Position numbers and translations under genes: made by a program. The notes beneath the pieces were generated by a model, which did not search any database, had not been told where the DNA came from, and saw only the letters and a program-made list of their open reading frames with translations. A DNA stretch of 64,000 nucleotides. It comes from Reichenbachiella versicolor. Its GTDB lineage: Bacteria > Bacteroidota > Bacteroidia > Cytophagales > Cyclobacteriaceae. Below are positions 48,285 to 58,706 of the stretch, piece after piece. Where the stretch lies: contig NZ_QFZQ01000001.1 of assembly GCF_003171675.1 (NCBI RefSeq), positions 558,001-622,000 on the forward strand, read 5' to 3'. Every line of letters begins with the position of its first letter. Position 1 is the stretch's first letter.

Positions 48285-48775
48285 AGTGAATAGTTGTTAA
48301 TCACTAATTGATCGTAAATGAGATGATATAGTTGTCTGTTTTATGATTGAATGTGTCGTGTTTTGGCTTAAATATTAAATTAGGCAGTGATAGGTTTCCT
48401 ACGTTTCCCAACTAGCTTGATTTAAAAACAGCGACAATTGATAAATATGAGAAGTTAGGTAGTCGGACTAGTCGAATAAATAATTAATTAAGCTAAGATT
48501 CTTATAGATATAAATGAAGTAAGAATTACTTGTACTCATCGGTTGATAAAGTTAATATCTAAGTTCAATTAGATGGTAACTCATTGTTAAATCATGAAAG
48601 TTGGCAGCAACATTTTTCGAAATCAACTTAATAATAGTGTATCAATTCAAATTCTTACATATTCTTTACTTATTCATTTACCAAATAGACCCCATATTCC
48701 ATATTTTTTGTTTCTCTGAATTGAGTTAGTATTATAATATTGCTCCAGTGAATTAATATTATAACAAGATTCAAT
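48285..48775. other. Divergent AT-rich intergenic region
   Basis: It separates the TetR-UbiB operon from the beta-helix gene. Near the latter lie the palindromic TATTATAATA (48730-48739) and a similar AATATTATAA (48755-48764), 25 bp apart; these may be part of a control region. No gene is seen. Confidence 0.5.
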
Positions 48776-51220
48776 ATGATTAAACTTAGACTCGTTAACG
48801 TGTTACCTAACCGTTATTCGTTGTGTTTGTTCTTATTATTTATTTCTCTAGGTGGTATTGCGGCTGATGTCCATGTATCTCCATCTGGTGTAAATGAAAA
48901 GACAGGAAGAGGTACAAAAGATGCACCATATCAGACAATAAACTATCTCTTCGCGAATAGTCTTGTTAGTACAGGTGATGTAATACTTCTACACGAAGGA
49001 GTATATAGAGAAACAGTAACTGTTAATGTGGCTGATGTTACTATAAAACCATTCGAAGATGATAGTGTTGTAGTTTCAGGGGCAGATAGTTACAAAGCTG
49101 GTAGTTGGCAGGCCGACACCGAGAGACCAGGTGTTTATAAAATGACTTTAAACAGCAGTGAGGTAGAAACGAAATTTACACAGCTTTTTGTAAATGGTCA
49201 GCATAAGCAAATAGCCAGATTTCCTAATAATACATCGGATTATAAGAAATATGTCTATGGAAATAATCGAGAAATGATGACTCCTATGATTCAAAAAAGT
49301 GGTTTTGCTATTCTCTTAGATGCCAGTAAGCCAACAGGAGAACATGCCACTGGTAAAGTGACATTTTCGCAACATGATGGTACTCCTACAATACCTAATG
49401 TAACCTTTACTGATGAAGCAATTGTGAGAGGTTTTATAGGTAAACTTAGAAATAACATTTTTTGTTACTCTCAAGATGGTGGTAATGTGACTAGAGCAGG
49501 AGATAGACTGGTAACTTTCAAATCTTACAGCGAACAAGGAAACAACTGGGCTGCAAATGAGGCTTATAGTCAGCCAGAAGGCTTTGGTTATGTAATGGAC
49601 CTATCAGTGTTAGATTATGAAGGAGAGTGGTTTTATAAAAAACTTGATAACACTATTTACTATAAACCTGAAGGAGGGTCAATGAAGAATAAAGTGTTTG
49701 ATATCAAGAAAAGAAAATATGCCTTTAAGATTAACGCAAATCAAGTAAAACTTGAAAAGATAAACGTGACGGCAGCTACTATAGAAGTCAAAAACGCTAA
49801 TGATTTCACGGCTACGAATTGTACGTTTACCTATCTTTTACCATTTCACTATAGAAGAACCTATGGTGTATTGAAAGAAGGTATTGTTATAAAAAATGCC
49901 GACAATGCTACATTTGATAAATGCTATATTGGACATACATGGGGTAGTGGAATAGTGATTGAGCCCGGTTCGGATAATAGTGTTATCAATAACTGTGTTA
50001 TCGAAGATATAGGATGGATGGGACAGTTTACTGTTTCACTGTATAATGAAGGAGGCAGTACTAAAGTTACCCAAAACACTTTTGGAAAGGCCTCTCGTTT
50101 TCACATCCGTATGACTGAGGCTATTTATGCCGAAATCACCGATAATGATTTTTATGGAGCAATGTCTATGGGAGAAGATGCAGGATCTATAATGTTTACC
50201 AGCACGGGCAAGCCAATAGGGCTTGATGTTAAGAACACAGTGATTGCTTATAATAAAATACATGATATGCATGGTATACCTGCTTATGATACCGATCCGG
50301 CTGGATATAGTAGACAAAAAGTAGTAGCACTCTATTTAGAGGATACAGAGAATTATACAGTGCACCACAATTTGATTTACAATATCAGAGGTAATACTTA
50401 TACCAGTAAGCGCCCAGGTGCCAAAACGGAGAGCAAGGGAGATGTTATGTATCTAGGTCCAAGAACTAAGACATTGACCAAAAAAATGTATTACTACAAT
50501 AATACCTGCTGGAATTATGATTATTTCTTGACCTTTTGGCACAAGGAAGACGATAAAGGCAATAAGGGTTACGTAGGAGATCTCGTTTATAAAAATAATT
50601 TATTGATGGAAGGTAAATCGAGTCTTGTTGGAAAAGTTACCGATGCAGATCTTCAAAATTTTGCTACTAAAGTTGCAGCTGATCCTACTTTATACAGTGT
50701 ATCGGTGAGTAATTCGGGAATGGTTTCCAAAGCAGAGGATCACTATTTAGACGCGAAGAATGCCGACTTTAGATTGAAATCAAGTTCTTCATTTAATTCA
50801 GGAGGAGAAGTTATTGCAGGTATTACATCCTCTCCAAATCCCGCAATTGGTGCTTGGGAAGGAAATGATGACGCATCTAGGAATAGAGTTTTTAGAGCTG
50901 GTTCGGATATAGAAATCCCAACTAATCCTGGGGATATTATTGTAGATCCAATTGATCCTGACGAACCAACGGGTATAGAAACCTTAGAAGATATTGGTGT
51001 TGTTTTTCCAAACCCTTTTAATGATGAAATTCATGTTTCGTTGGAAGAAATTGATGCTATATCGGTTAGTTTAAGAAACATGAACGGTAGAGTTGTCGCT
51101 ACAGAATTGCTTAAAGGTCAAAAAGATGTGGTTTTAAACACGAGTGATTTACCTTCAGGAATATATTTCTTGCTAGTAGTGCACGAAGAAGGTCAATTGG
51201 TCAGTAAGGTCATTAAGTAA
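48776..51220 (+). CDS. Secreted right-handed beta-helix protein with T9SS tail, paralogue
   Basis: This 814-residue protein has a signal peptide (LCLFLLFISLGGIAAD) followed by the opening VHVSPSGVNEKTGRG and YQTINYLFANSLVSTGDVI..HEGVYRETV. It closely parallels the protein at 37913-40207. The middle has many beta-helix rungs (NATFDKCYIGHTWGSGI, ENYTVHHNLIYNIRG). The end is a T9SS tail (VFPNPFNDEIHV .. LVSKVIK). A substrate-binding or lyase role on polysaccharide is plausible but not proven. The hybrid two-component regulator gene starts about 100 bp downstream and may control it. Confidence 0.86.
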   Translation: MIKLRLVNVLPNRYSLCLFLLFISLGGIAADVHVSPSGVNEKTGRGTKDAPYQTINYLFANSLVSTGDVILLHEGVYRETVTVNVADVTIKPFEDDSVVVSGADSYKAGSWQADTERPGVYKMTLNSSEVETKFTQLFVNGQHKQIARFPNNTSDYKKYVYGNNREMMTPMIQKSGFAILLDASKPTGEHATGKVTFSQHDGTPTIPNVTFTDEAIVRGFIGKLRNNIFCYSQDGGNVTRAGDRLVTFKSYSEQGNNWAANEAYSQPEGFGYVMDLSVLDYEGEWFYKKLDNTIYYKPEGGSMKNKVFDIKKRKYAFKINANQVKLEKINVTAATIEVKNANDFTATNCTFTYLLPFHYRRTYGVLKEGIVIKNADNATFDKCYIGHTWGSGIVIEPGSDNSVINNCVIEDIGWMGQFTVSLYNEGGSTKVTQNTFGKASRFHIRMTEAIYAEITDNDFYGAMSMGEDAGSIMFTSTGKPIGLDVKNTVIAYNKIHDMHGIPAYDTDPAGYSRQKVVALYLEDTENYTVHHNLIYNIRGNTYTSKRPGAKTESKGDVMYLGPRTKTLTKKMYYYNNTCWNYDYFLTFWHKEDDKGNKGYVGDLVYKNNLLMEGKSSLVGKVTDADLQNFATKVAADPTLYSVSVSNSGMVSKAEDHYLDAKNADFRLKSSSSFNSGGEVIAGITSSPNPAIGAWEGNDDASRNRVFRAGSDIEIPTNPGDIIVDPIDPDEPTGIETLEDIGVVFPNPFNDEIHVSLEEIDAISVSLRNMNGRVVATELLKGQKDVVLNTSDLPSGIYFLLVVHEEGQLVSKVIK

Positions 51221-51238
51221 TTCTACTAACAATTTATT

Positions 51239-51269
51239 CCATCTAGATGGTGAAAAAATCCATCGATGG
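51239..51269. promoter_or_regulatory. Twin palindromes before the hybrid two-component gene
   Basis: CCATCTAGATGG (51239-51250) and CCATCGATGG (51260-51269) are both perfect palindromes sharing CCATC/GATGG. Their starts lie 21 bp apart, two helical turns. No T-run follows, so an operator is more likely than a terminator. Which protein binds is unknown. Confidence 0.45.
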
Positions 51270-51322
51270 TTTAATTGAAATAGCCTTTTTTATCTTGTGT
51301 TTCAATAATTGAATTTCACAGG

Positions 51323-54300
51323 ATGAAGAAGGCTTTTTTATTGTTGTTGTTTCTATGGTATTTTGAAGAGGGAGTTACAGCTTCGTCTACAAATTTCACT
51401 GTTACCAGCTTTCAACTTCCTGTTGAAACTAAAATGTATGATATTTTAGAGGATAGAAATGGTTTCCTCTGGATAGCTACAGACAATGGGCTTTGGAGAT
51501 GGGATGGAGGCGACTATAAACATTATCAAAAAGATCCTACTGACAGCACAGGTCTTACAATTAATCATATCTCATGTTTATTTGAGGACTCTAAAGATAT
51601 TCTATGGGTAGGTACTTATGGCGGTGGCCTTCTTAAGTATATCGAAGACTGTGATTGCTTTAAAAGATACCTTCATCTAGATGAAGACAAGAAAAGCTTA
51701 AGTTTTAATGAAGTTAAGGTGATCATGGAGTCATCGGATCAGAACCTCTATGTTGGTACTGATGGTGGAGGTTTAAATATTCTAGATAGGAATTCTGAGA
51801 TATTTAGATCGTATGAGTTTATCACCAATGACTCAACATCTATCAGTCATAATAATGTACTTTCACTAGCTGAAGGAGAGAAAGGAGACGTTTATATAGG
51901 TACTTGGAGAGGTCTTAATAGGTTTAATCCGGCGTCAAATACATTTAAAAAAGTAGGTAATTCCCAAAAACAACACAACAGAGCCTATTTTCATCTTCTT
52001 AATTATAAAAACCGAATATTCTCTTTAGGAAATCCACCATTTCAGGTCGATAGAAATAATAATTTGAAGAAAATTGAATTTCCAGCAGAATGGAATAATT
52101 CGGGAGCAATTGACTCAAAAAGTCAGTTGTGGCTCTCAAATAGGGAAGGGATACAAGTACTGAATAATAACCTTGAAGTGCAGTTATCACTACCATATTC
52201 ATTGTTTTACTCTACTGCTAATAGGAGAATTGGGAAAATTGCACACAGGAAAAATGATACCGGAACATGGGTATTGGGAGACAAAGGTCTTTTTTTTCTA
52301 TTGCGTAAGGAGACAGATACTTTCCAGTCTATATTTAAGCAATATCAGGTTGATGAGTTGATTGAAACACGAAGTAACTTCTGGGTTGTTGATGGAGAAA
52401 GTGTTTCTATATTTCAAAAACACGACAATAACTTCCTTCAGTCTATTTCAGGATTTGGTCAGAGACTAAGATTGGTTTCTAATAAGGGAAAGTATGTATG
52501 GGCAGAAAGTAAAGGGCAGCTTTATCAATTTTCAGAAGATGGAAATTTATTGAAGCAGCAAAAAATAGATACTTCAATTTATTCCACATCTATTCAATTA
52601 GTTAGTGATTCTATCATTTGGTTAGGACATATATTAGGAGCTACGAAATATAATATTCAAAATGAAAGCTTTCGGAAATATGAATGTAATAGGAATATAC
52701 CAGATGGTATAGGGTATTTTCATAGGGTTAATAAAATTTTTGAAGATAGCAAGTCGCAAGTTTGGATAGGGACAGATGGTGACGGACTCAAGCTCTACCT
52801 ACCTCAGACCAATACCTTTAGGCACTTCAGGCATAGAATAGGTAATACAACCTCGGTTCAGGATAATTTTATTATGGACTTAATTGAAGATAGGTTTGGT
52901 AACCTTTGGATTGGAACTAAGACAGGGCTCTGTTATTTAGATAATTTCGGTCAATTTCATTGGGTTCAACACAGGCTACTAAATGACTTATTGGTTAACT
53001 CTTTAGCATTTGATCAACGCGATAAATTATGGATAGCCTCATCTGAAGGTCTTTTTGAATATAATCCTAGGACTAAATATGCACGAAGGGTAAATGGGAA
53101 TGCAGACTTGAAATCAAAGAAAAGTAACGATATTCAGGCGCTTGAAAATGGTTCAATGATGGTTCGATATGGCAAGACAATCAAAACGTTTGAGCCTCAA
53201 AAAATACTACCAAGATCTACAGTGCCTAAAGTCTATCTTTCGAACCTTTGGATTAATAATCAGCCTGTAAAAGCTGGAGCCAGACAACTGGCTAAAAACA
53301 TAATATTAGCTAATAAAATAGAACTAGATCATTCGGATGTCAAATTTGAAATTGGGTTCAGAGCTATTCATTATGTTAATAATAATAGATGTAGGTATGC
53401 TTATCAGCTTGAAGGTTTTGATAAGGACTGGATCGAAGTATCTGGTGAACCAAAAGCTACTTATACCAATATTCCAGCAGGAAAGTATACTTTTCGAGTG
53501 AAGGCAAGCAATGAAGATGGGATATGGAATGATGAAGTAAAAGAAATATATGTGTCGATCTTACCTTCATTTTGGGAGCAAATATGGGTTCGAGCTTTAT
53601 TAGTGTTAATCCTTGTTGTTGTGGTTTTATGGCTATTTCGATTGAATACCAAGAGAGAGAGAAACAGGTCAAAGTTTGAAATCGAAAAAGCTAGGGTCAA
53701 ACAAGTGGAAGAGATGACTCAAATGAAACTAAGGTTTTTTACAAACATCTCTCATGAGTTACGAACGCCATTGACTTTGATAGCCTCTCCGTTGGAAAAG
53801 TATGTCAGAGAGAATACTGCGCCTAAAAAGAGTGTGCTCAATATGATGCATAAAAACACGACTAGACTTTTAGAGTTGATCAATCAAATTTTGGATTTTA
53901 GAAAACTCGAGAACGAACAGCAGCAGTTAAAAGTAAGTAAGCATCGTACTTTTTCTTTGTTTGAGAATATTCAAAGTGCATATTCCTATTGGTCGGATGA
54001 AAAACAGATCACTTTTAAAGTAAGTCTACCTGATGAAAATTACATTCTTTATTATGACAAAGATGTAGTTGAAAAAATTGTAACCAACCTCATTTCAAAT
54101 GCATTTAAGTTCACGCCTACAGGAGGAAATATAGATCTAAAAGTTTCTCTCCATGAATCAGTAATTCACGACCATCAAGTGCTTGATGGCCAAATGAAAA
54201 TTGAAATTATTGACAATGGAGAGGGGATGCCAAAAGATGTTCAAGAGAAGGTTTTTGAACGATTTTACCAGTTAGACGATAGTAAAATGTCTGCACATGG

Positions 54301-55219
54301 TAGTGGAATAGGGTTATCATTGACAGCCGAATTAACTGAGCTACATCATGGACAAATAAAACTACAAAGTGAGTTGGGGCAGGGGACACACTTTACAATT
54401 TCAATTCCCATAGGACAGAATTATTATGGTCAAAATCAAATACAAGGTAATGTGGAGTATCCGCAAATTGACCCGAAAAGTACGGTCATACTTGTCATTG
54501 AAGATCATGAAGATATACGTAGCTATATGGTGGAAGAACTAAGTGAATCCTATGAAGTAATCGAAGCAGAGGATGGGAAAATAGGGTTACAAAAAGCACT
54601 ATCTGTTATTCCAAATGTAATTATTAGTGACGTCATGATGCCAGAAATGAATGGTATTCAATTAGCCAATCAATTGAAAAGTAATGAACTGACGGCTCAC
54701 ATTCCTATATTGTTTTTGACAGCAAAAGGATCGGTAGAAAATAAGCTAGAAGGACTGGCATCAGGGGCAGAAGATTACATACAAAAGCCATTTAATACTA
54801 CTGAAGTCAAACTTAAGATTCGTAATCTATTAGAGTCTAGAAATTCTTTGATCAAAAAATACCAACTAGAAGAAACTAAGGCAGTGGTAGATTCTCAATC
54901 TGACCATTATTTATCCAAAGTCAATAGTATTATTAGTGATCATTTAAGTGACTCAAAACTAAGTATCGAAATGCTATGCGAGGAATTAGGAGTAGGTCGA
55001 TCTCAGCTCTATCGTAAAATTCTAGCTTTAACAGGAAAGTCTATTATTGAGTACGTTAACTCATATCGATTATCAAAGGCTATGGAACTGATTCATCAAG
55101 GAAATTTATCCATTAAAGAAGTAGCTTTTAGAGTAGGGTATAATGACAACCATTACTTCAGTAGATCATTCAAAAAGGAATTTGGTAAATCACCAACTTC
55201 TTTTCTGCCAAAGCGCTAA
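51323..55219 (+). CDS. Hybrid two-component system regulator (sensor, kinase, receiver, AraC)
   Basis: This 1298-residue protein has the full hybrid layout. There is a signal peptide (1-20), two Reg_prop propeller series (FLWIATDNGLWRWDGGDY, about 50-640), a Y_Y_Y domain (GFRAIHYVNNNRCRYAYQLEGFDKDW, in pieces, about 670-750), and a membrane helix (about 758-775). HisKA follows with His about 811 (NISHELRTPLTL), then HATPase (DNGEGMPKD .. GSGIGLSLTAEL), a receiver domain with Asp about 1103 (ISDVMMPEMNG), and an AraC helix-turn-helix (VAFRVGYNDNHYFSRSFKKEF). In Bacteroidota such proteins sense oligosaccharides and switch on polysaccharide genes; the ligand here is unknown. Confidence 0.95.
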   Translation: MKKAFLLLLFLWYFEEGVTASSTNFTVTSFQLPVETKMYDILEDRNGFLWIATDNGLWRWDGGDYKHYQKDPTDSTGLTINHISCLFEDSKDILWVGTYGGGLLKYIEDCDCFKRYLHLDEDKKSLSFNEVKVIMESSDQNLYVGTDGGGLNILDRNSEIFRSYEFITNDSTSISHNNVLSLAEGEKGDVYIGTWRGLNRFNPASNTFKKVGNSQKQHNRAYFHLLNYKNRIFSLGNPPFQVDRNNNLKKIEFPAEWNNSGAIDSKSQLWLSNREGIQVLNNNLEVQLSLPYSLFYSTANRRIGKIAHRKNDTGTWVLGDKGLFFLLRKETDTFQSIFKQYQVDELIETRSNFWVVDGESVSIFQKHDNNFLQSISGFGQRLRLVSNKGKYVWAESKGQLYQFSEDGNLLKQQKIDTSIYSTSIQLVSDSIIWLGHILGATKYNIQNESFRKYECNRNIPDGIGYFHRVNKIFEDSKSQVWIGTDGDGLKLYLPQTNTFRHFRHRIGNTTSVQDNFIMDLIEDRFGNLWIGTKTGLCYLDNFGQFHWVQHRLLNDLLVNSLAFDQRDKLWIASSEGLFEYNPRTKYARRVNGNADLKSKKSNDIQALENGSMMVRYGKTIKTFEPQKILPRSTVPKVYLSNLWINNQPVKAGARQLAKNIILANKIELDHSDVKFEIGFRAIHYVNNNRCRYAYQLEGFDKDWIEVSGEPKATYTNIPAGKYTFRVKASNEDGIWNDEVKEIYVSILPSFWEQIWVRALLVLILVVVVLWLFRLNTKRERNRSKFEIEKARVKQVEEMTQMKLRFFTNISHELRTPLTLIASPLEKYVRENTAPKKSVLNMMHKNTTRLLELINQILDFRKLENEQQQLKVSKHRTFSLFENIQSAYSYWSDEKQITFKVSLPDENYILYYDKDVVEKIVTNLISNAFKFTPTGGNIDLKVSLHESVIHDHQVLDGQMKIEIIDNGEGMPKDVQEKVFERFYQLDDSKMSAHGSGIGLSLTAELTELHHGQIKLQSELGQGTHFTISIPIGQNYYGQNQIQGNVEYPQIDPKSTVILVIEDHEDIRSYMVEELSESYEVIEAEDGKIGLQKALSVIPNVIISDVMMPEMNGIQLANQLKSNELTAHIPILFLTAKGSVENKLEGLASGAEDYIQKPFNTTEVKLKIRNLLESRNSLIKKYQLEETKAVVDSQSDHYLSKVNSIISDHLSDSKLSIEMLCEELGVGRSQLYRKILALTGKSIIEYVNSYRLSKAMELIHQGNLSIKEVAFRVGYNDNHYFSRSFKKEFGKSPTSFLPKR

Positions 55220-55329
55220 AAAAGGCTTTTTAATCTTTAATGACAGTATTGTCCACCTAAAAGCACAATAAATCCAACTAATTTGAAGCTGTGTAAGACT
55301 TCTTTGTAGGGTATAAGACTACCCAATCA

Positions 55330-56403
55330 ATGAAGCAAATACCCAATGCAAGAAGAGACTTTATAAAAAAGTCTGCAATGGCCGGTGCGGCCTTGAGTTT
55401 ACCCCTCTATAGTTTCAATATTCTTACTACTCCAGATGTAGATGACGAGGTAATTGGTCATGGAGATTTTAAATACCGCGTTCACAAATCTTGGGGAAAC
55501 CTTAACCCTAGCGCTACGCCAGTCAAGAACTGTCATGAAATGGTTATGGATTCGCAAGGTCGTTTGATAATGATCACCGACGAGACGAAAAATAATGTCA
55601 TAGTCTATGATAAATCTGGTAAGCTTCTGACAAGTTGGGGTACAGAATACAAAAGTGGTCACGGACTGAGCATTTTTAATGAAGGAGGAGAGGATGTTCT
55701 CTTCATTTGTGACCCAGATAATAAAAATCCTAAAGTGGTCAAGATTACGGTAGAAGGAAAAGTAATGATGGAGCTACCTGATCCACGAAAAATTGGCGTC
55801 TATCAACCCAAACAACGCTACAAGCCAACAGAGACAGCTATTGCTCCCAATGGAGACATTTATGTTGCCGATGGCTATGGTTCAGACTTTATTTTACAAT
55901 TCAATAGTAAAGGAGAGTTTATTCGAAAGTTTGGAGGGAAGGGAGACGCTGACAAGAACCTTAAAAACGCTCATGGAGTAGCCATTGACGACCGTGACCC
56001 TAACAATATTACGCTGCTTTGCACATCACGAGTTGAAAACTCTTTCAAAAGATTTACACTAGACGGAAAATATATATCGACCATATTTATACCAGGTGCA
56101 TATGTGTGCCGTCCTGTAATTCATGACCAGAATATCTATGCAGGCGTATGCTGGTCGAGAATGAAACATTTAGAGCGTGTAGCCAATTCAGGTTTTGTCA
56201 CCATTCTAGATGAAACAGACAAAGTAGTCTCCAACCCTGGAGGAACCAAGCCTCGCTATAAAAAGGGAGAACTACAGATGATCATACAAGATTCGCCAGT
56301 ATTTAAACACGGCCATGATGTCTGTGTGGATGAAGATAAAAACCTTTATGTCTGTCAATGGAATGCAGGACAGTCTTACCCTATCAAACTAGAGAGAGTA
56401 TAA
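55330..56403 (+). CDS. Tat-exported NHL-repeat beta-propeller protein
   Basis: This 357-residue protein begins with a twin-arginine signal (NARRDFIKKSAMAGAALSLP) and carries NHL-type blades of a six-bladed propeller. Examples are AIAPNGDIYVADGYGSDFILQF, then FIRKFGGKGDADKNLKNAHG and HGHDVCVDEDKNLYVCQWNAG (each in pieces). Tat export suggests a folded, maybe cofactor-bearing, domain. It starts about 110 bp after the hybrid regulator and lies 1 bp before the DUF1549/DUF1553 gene, so it heads a four-gene operon. Its substrate is unknown. Confidence 0.87.
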   Translation: MKQIPNARRDFIKKSAMAGAALSLPLYSFNILTTPDVDDEVIGHGDFKYRVHKSWGNLNPSATPVKNCHEMVMDSQGRLIMITDETKNNVIVYDKSGKLLTSWGTEYKSGHGLSIFNEGGEDVLFICDPDNKNPKVVKITVEGKVMMELPDPRKIGVYQPKQRYKPTETAIAPNGDIYVADGYGSDFILQFNSKGEFIRKFGGKGDADKNLKNAHGVAIDDRDPNNITLLCTSRVENSFKRFTLDGKYISTIFIPGAYVCRPVIHDQNIYAGVCWSRMKHLERVANSGFVTILDETDKVVSNPGGTKPRYKKGELQMIIQDSPVFKHGHDVCVDEDKNLYVCQWNAGQSYPIKLERV

Positions 56404-56404
56404 A

Positions 56405-58699
56405 ATGAAGAACCTTATACATGTAATAGTGTTATCTTCTTTGTTCTTCTCATGCGCAAAGAAGCAAAAGTTGGATAACATGAAAGTTCCCAAAGTGGTA
56501 GATTATAACTTTCACGTTAGGCCTATATTGTCTGATAAATGTTTCGCCTGTCACGGGCCAGATAAACTTAATCAAAAAGGTGGATTAAGATTAGATACGC
56601 CAGAGGGAGCGTATGCAGCACTGGAAGGACACAAAGAAGCCTATGCTATTGTAAAAGGTTCTCCAGAAAAATCAATGGCCTATCTACGAATCATGACAGA
56701 TGATTCGACATTGATGATGCCACCACCTGTTTCCAATTTGAAACTAAATGAATATGAAAAGAAAGTAATAGGTAAGTGGATAGAACAAGGAGCAGAGTAC
56801 AAACCACACTGGGCCTTTGTTAAGCCAGAATCACCAACTCTTCCACAGGTAGATATGGGAGAATGGACAAATAATGAAATTGATTACTTCATCCTAAATA
56901 AGCTGGAAGGAATAGGACTGACGCCTAACCCTGAAGCTGACAAAGCCAGACTACTCAAGCGTGTTTCATTTGATCTCACTGGCTTACCACCTTCCCTAGA
57001 GTTACAAGAAGCCTTTATCAATGACGATTCCGAGGAAGCATATGAAAAAGTAGTAGATAAGTTGCTGTCCAATAAGCACTACGGTGAAAAAATGGCTGTT
57101 CATTGGTTAGATATTGCTCGATACGCAGACTCACATGGATATCAAGATGACGGACTTCGCACGATGTGGCCTTGGCGCGACTGGGTGATTCATGCGTTCA
57201 ACCAAAACTATTCATTCGATAAGTTCTTGACATGGCAGTTGGCTGGTGATTTATTACCAGAAGAAAACATAGAAGCTACTTTAGCGACAGGCTTCAATAG
57301 AAACCATAAGATCACACAAGAAGGAGGGGTGATTGATGAAGAGTATAGAGTTGAATACGTTACGGATCGAACCAATACGCTAGGGAAAGCCTTTTTGGGA
57401 ATGACGTTCGAGTGTGCAAAGTGTCATGATCACAAGTATGACCCTATTTCACAAAAGAATTACTTTGAGACCTTTGCCTTCTTCGATAAGGTTCCAGAGA
57501 AAGGTTTATACAAAATAGACCGAAACTTTGCTGACCCACCGTTAATGAAGATTACTTCTGAAATGATCGATAGCCTTTTGACTTTTATCAATAAAAAGGC
57601 AGAAGAGCCTGTGGAGGTCATGGTCATGAAAGACAAACCAGGTATTCGTGATACATATATCCTAGGAAGAGGCGTTTATGATGCTAAAGGTGAAGTCGTC
57701 ACTTTTGGAACTCCGAGTGCTATTCTTCCATTTGATACAATGAAGTTTGACCAAAATAGACTGGGACTATCAGAGTGGTTATTAAGTGAAGAACATCCAT
57801 TGACCAGTAGAGTATTTGTCAATCGTATTTGGCAAGAATTCTTCGGAAAAGGTATTGTGAAAACTACTGGGGATTTTGGAATGCAGGGTGATCTACCTAC
57901 TCATCCTCAGTTGTTGGATTGGCTAGCGACAGACTTCAAAAGTGATTGGGATATCAAGAGATTGATCAAGACCATTGTCATGTCAGCTACCTACAAGCAG
58001 TCTTCAGTTACCGATAAAAAGAAGTTATCCATAGATCCAGAGAACAAGTATTATGCTCGAATGTCTCGATCAAGATTCGGAGCAGAGATGATTCGCGATA
58101 TGGTCTTCGCCAGTAGTGGATTACTGAATCCTGAAATAGGAGGGCCAAGTGTCAAACCTTATCAACCAGATGGACTTTGGGAGGCTGCTGCTTCGGGAAG
58201 AGGAATGCTTAGTATTTACGATCAGGATCATGGAGATGCCTTGTACCGAAGAGGAATTTACACCTTCATCAAGCGTACAGTGCCACCGCCAGTTATGCTT
58301 ACGTTTGACGCATCATCTAGAGATCAATGTGAAGTAAGAAGAGTGACCACAAGCACACCATTGCAAGCTTTGATCATGTTAAATGACCCTACAGTACTAG
58401 AAGGGGCTAGGGTATTGGCAGAAAACTTGAGCAGTGAAGATATAGCAGATGACAACAAAGTCGAAAAAGCATTTAAGTTGATTGTCTGTCGATCACCCAA
58501 GCCACAGGAAAAAGAGCTGCTTATCAGTTATTTGAAGGAACAAAAAGAACACTTTACCGATCATCCAGAGCTAGCAGAAGACTTCATCAAAGTAGGAGAA
58601 TATCCTGCTAAGGAAGGGCGAGACTCTGTACAAGTTGCTGCATTGATGCAGGTCATTCACTCGATTTATAATTTGGAAGAAACTATCACCAGAAGCTAA
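56405..58699 (+). CDS. Lipoprotein with cytochrome and DUF1549/DUF1553 domains
   Basis: This 764-residue protein has a lipoprotein signal (SSLFFSCAKKQ, Cys about 17). A planctomycete-type cytochrome c domain follows with heme motif C-F-A-C-H (46-50) and a distal Met region (MMPPP, about 104). DUF1549 spans about 150-355 and contains a second C-x-x-C-H (CAKCH, 337-341). DUF1553 spans about 450-700 (LTSRVFVNRIWQEFFGKG; TSTPLQALIMLNDP). Such proteins pair with DUF1501 proteins in Planctomycetes and some Bacteroidota. Redox handling of polysaccharide-derived or other substrates in the periplasm is suspected, not known. Confidence 0.9.
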   Translation: MKNLIHVIVLSSLFFSCAKKQKLDNMKVPKVVDYNFHVRPILSDKCFACHGPDKLNQKGGLRLDTPEGAYAALEGHKEAYAIVKGSPEKSMAYLRIMTDDSTLMMPPPVSNLKLNEYEKKVIGKWIEQGAEYKPHWAFVKPESPTLPQVDMGEWTNNEIDYFILNKLEGIGLTPNPEADKARLLKRVSFDLTGLPPSLELQEAFINDDSEEAYEKVVDKLLSNKHYGEKMAVHWLDIARYADSHGYQDDGLRTMWPWRDWVIHAFNQNYSFDKFLTWQLAGDLLPEENIEATLATGFNRNHKITQEGGVIDEEYRVEYVTDRTNTLGKAFLGMTFECAKCHDHKYDPISQKNYFETFAFFDKVPEKGLYKIDRNFADPPLMKITSEMIDSLLTFINKKAEEPVEVMVMKDKPGIRDTYILGRGVYDAKGEVVTFGTPSAILPFDTMKFDQNRLGLSEWLLSEEHPLTSRVFVNRIWQEFFGKGIVKTTGDFGMQGDLPTHPQLLDWLATDFKSDWDIKRLIKTIVMSATYKQSSVTDKKKLSIDPENKYYARMSRSRFGAEMIRDMVFASSGLLNPEIGGPSVKPYQPDGLWEAAASGRGMLSIYDQDHGDALYRRGIYTFIKRTVPPPVMLTFDASSRDQCEVRRVTTSTPLQALIMLNDPTVLEGARVLAENLSSEDIADDNKVEKAFKLIVCRSPKPQEKELLISYLKEQKEHFTDHPELAEDFIKVGEYPAKEGRDSVQVAALMQVIHSIYNLEETITRS

Positions 58700-58706
58700 G
58701 AAAGTC

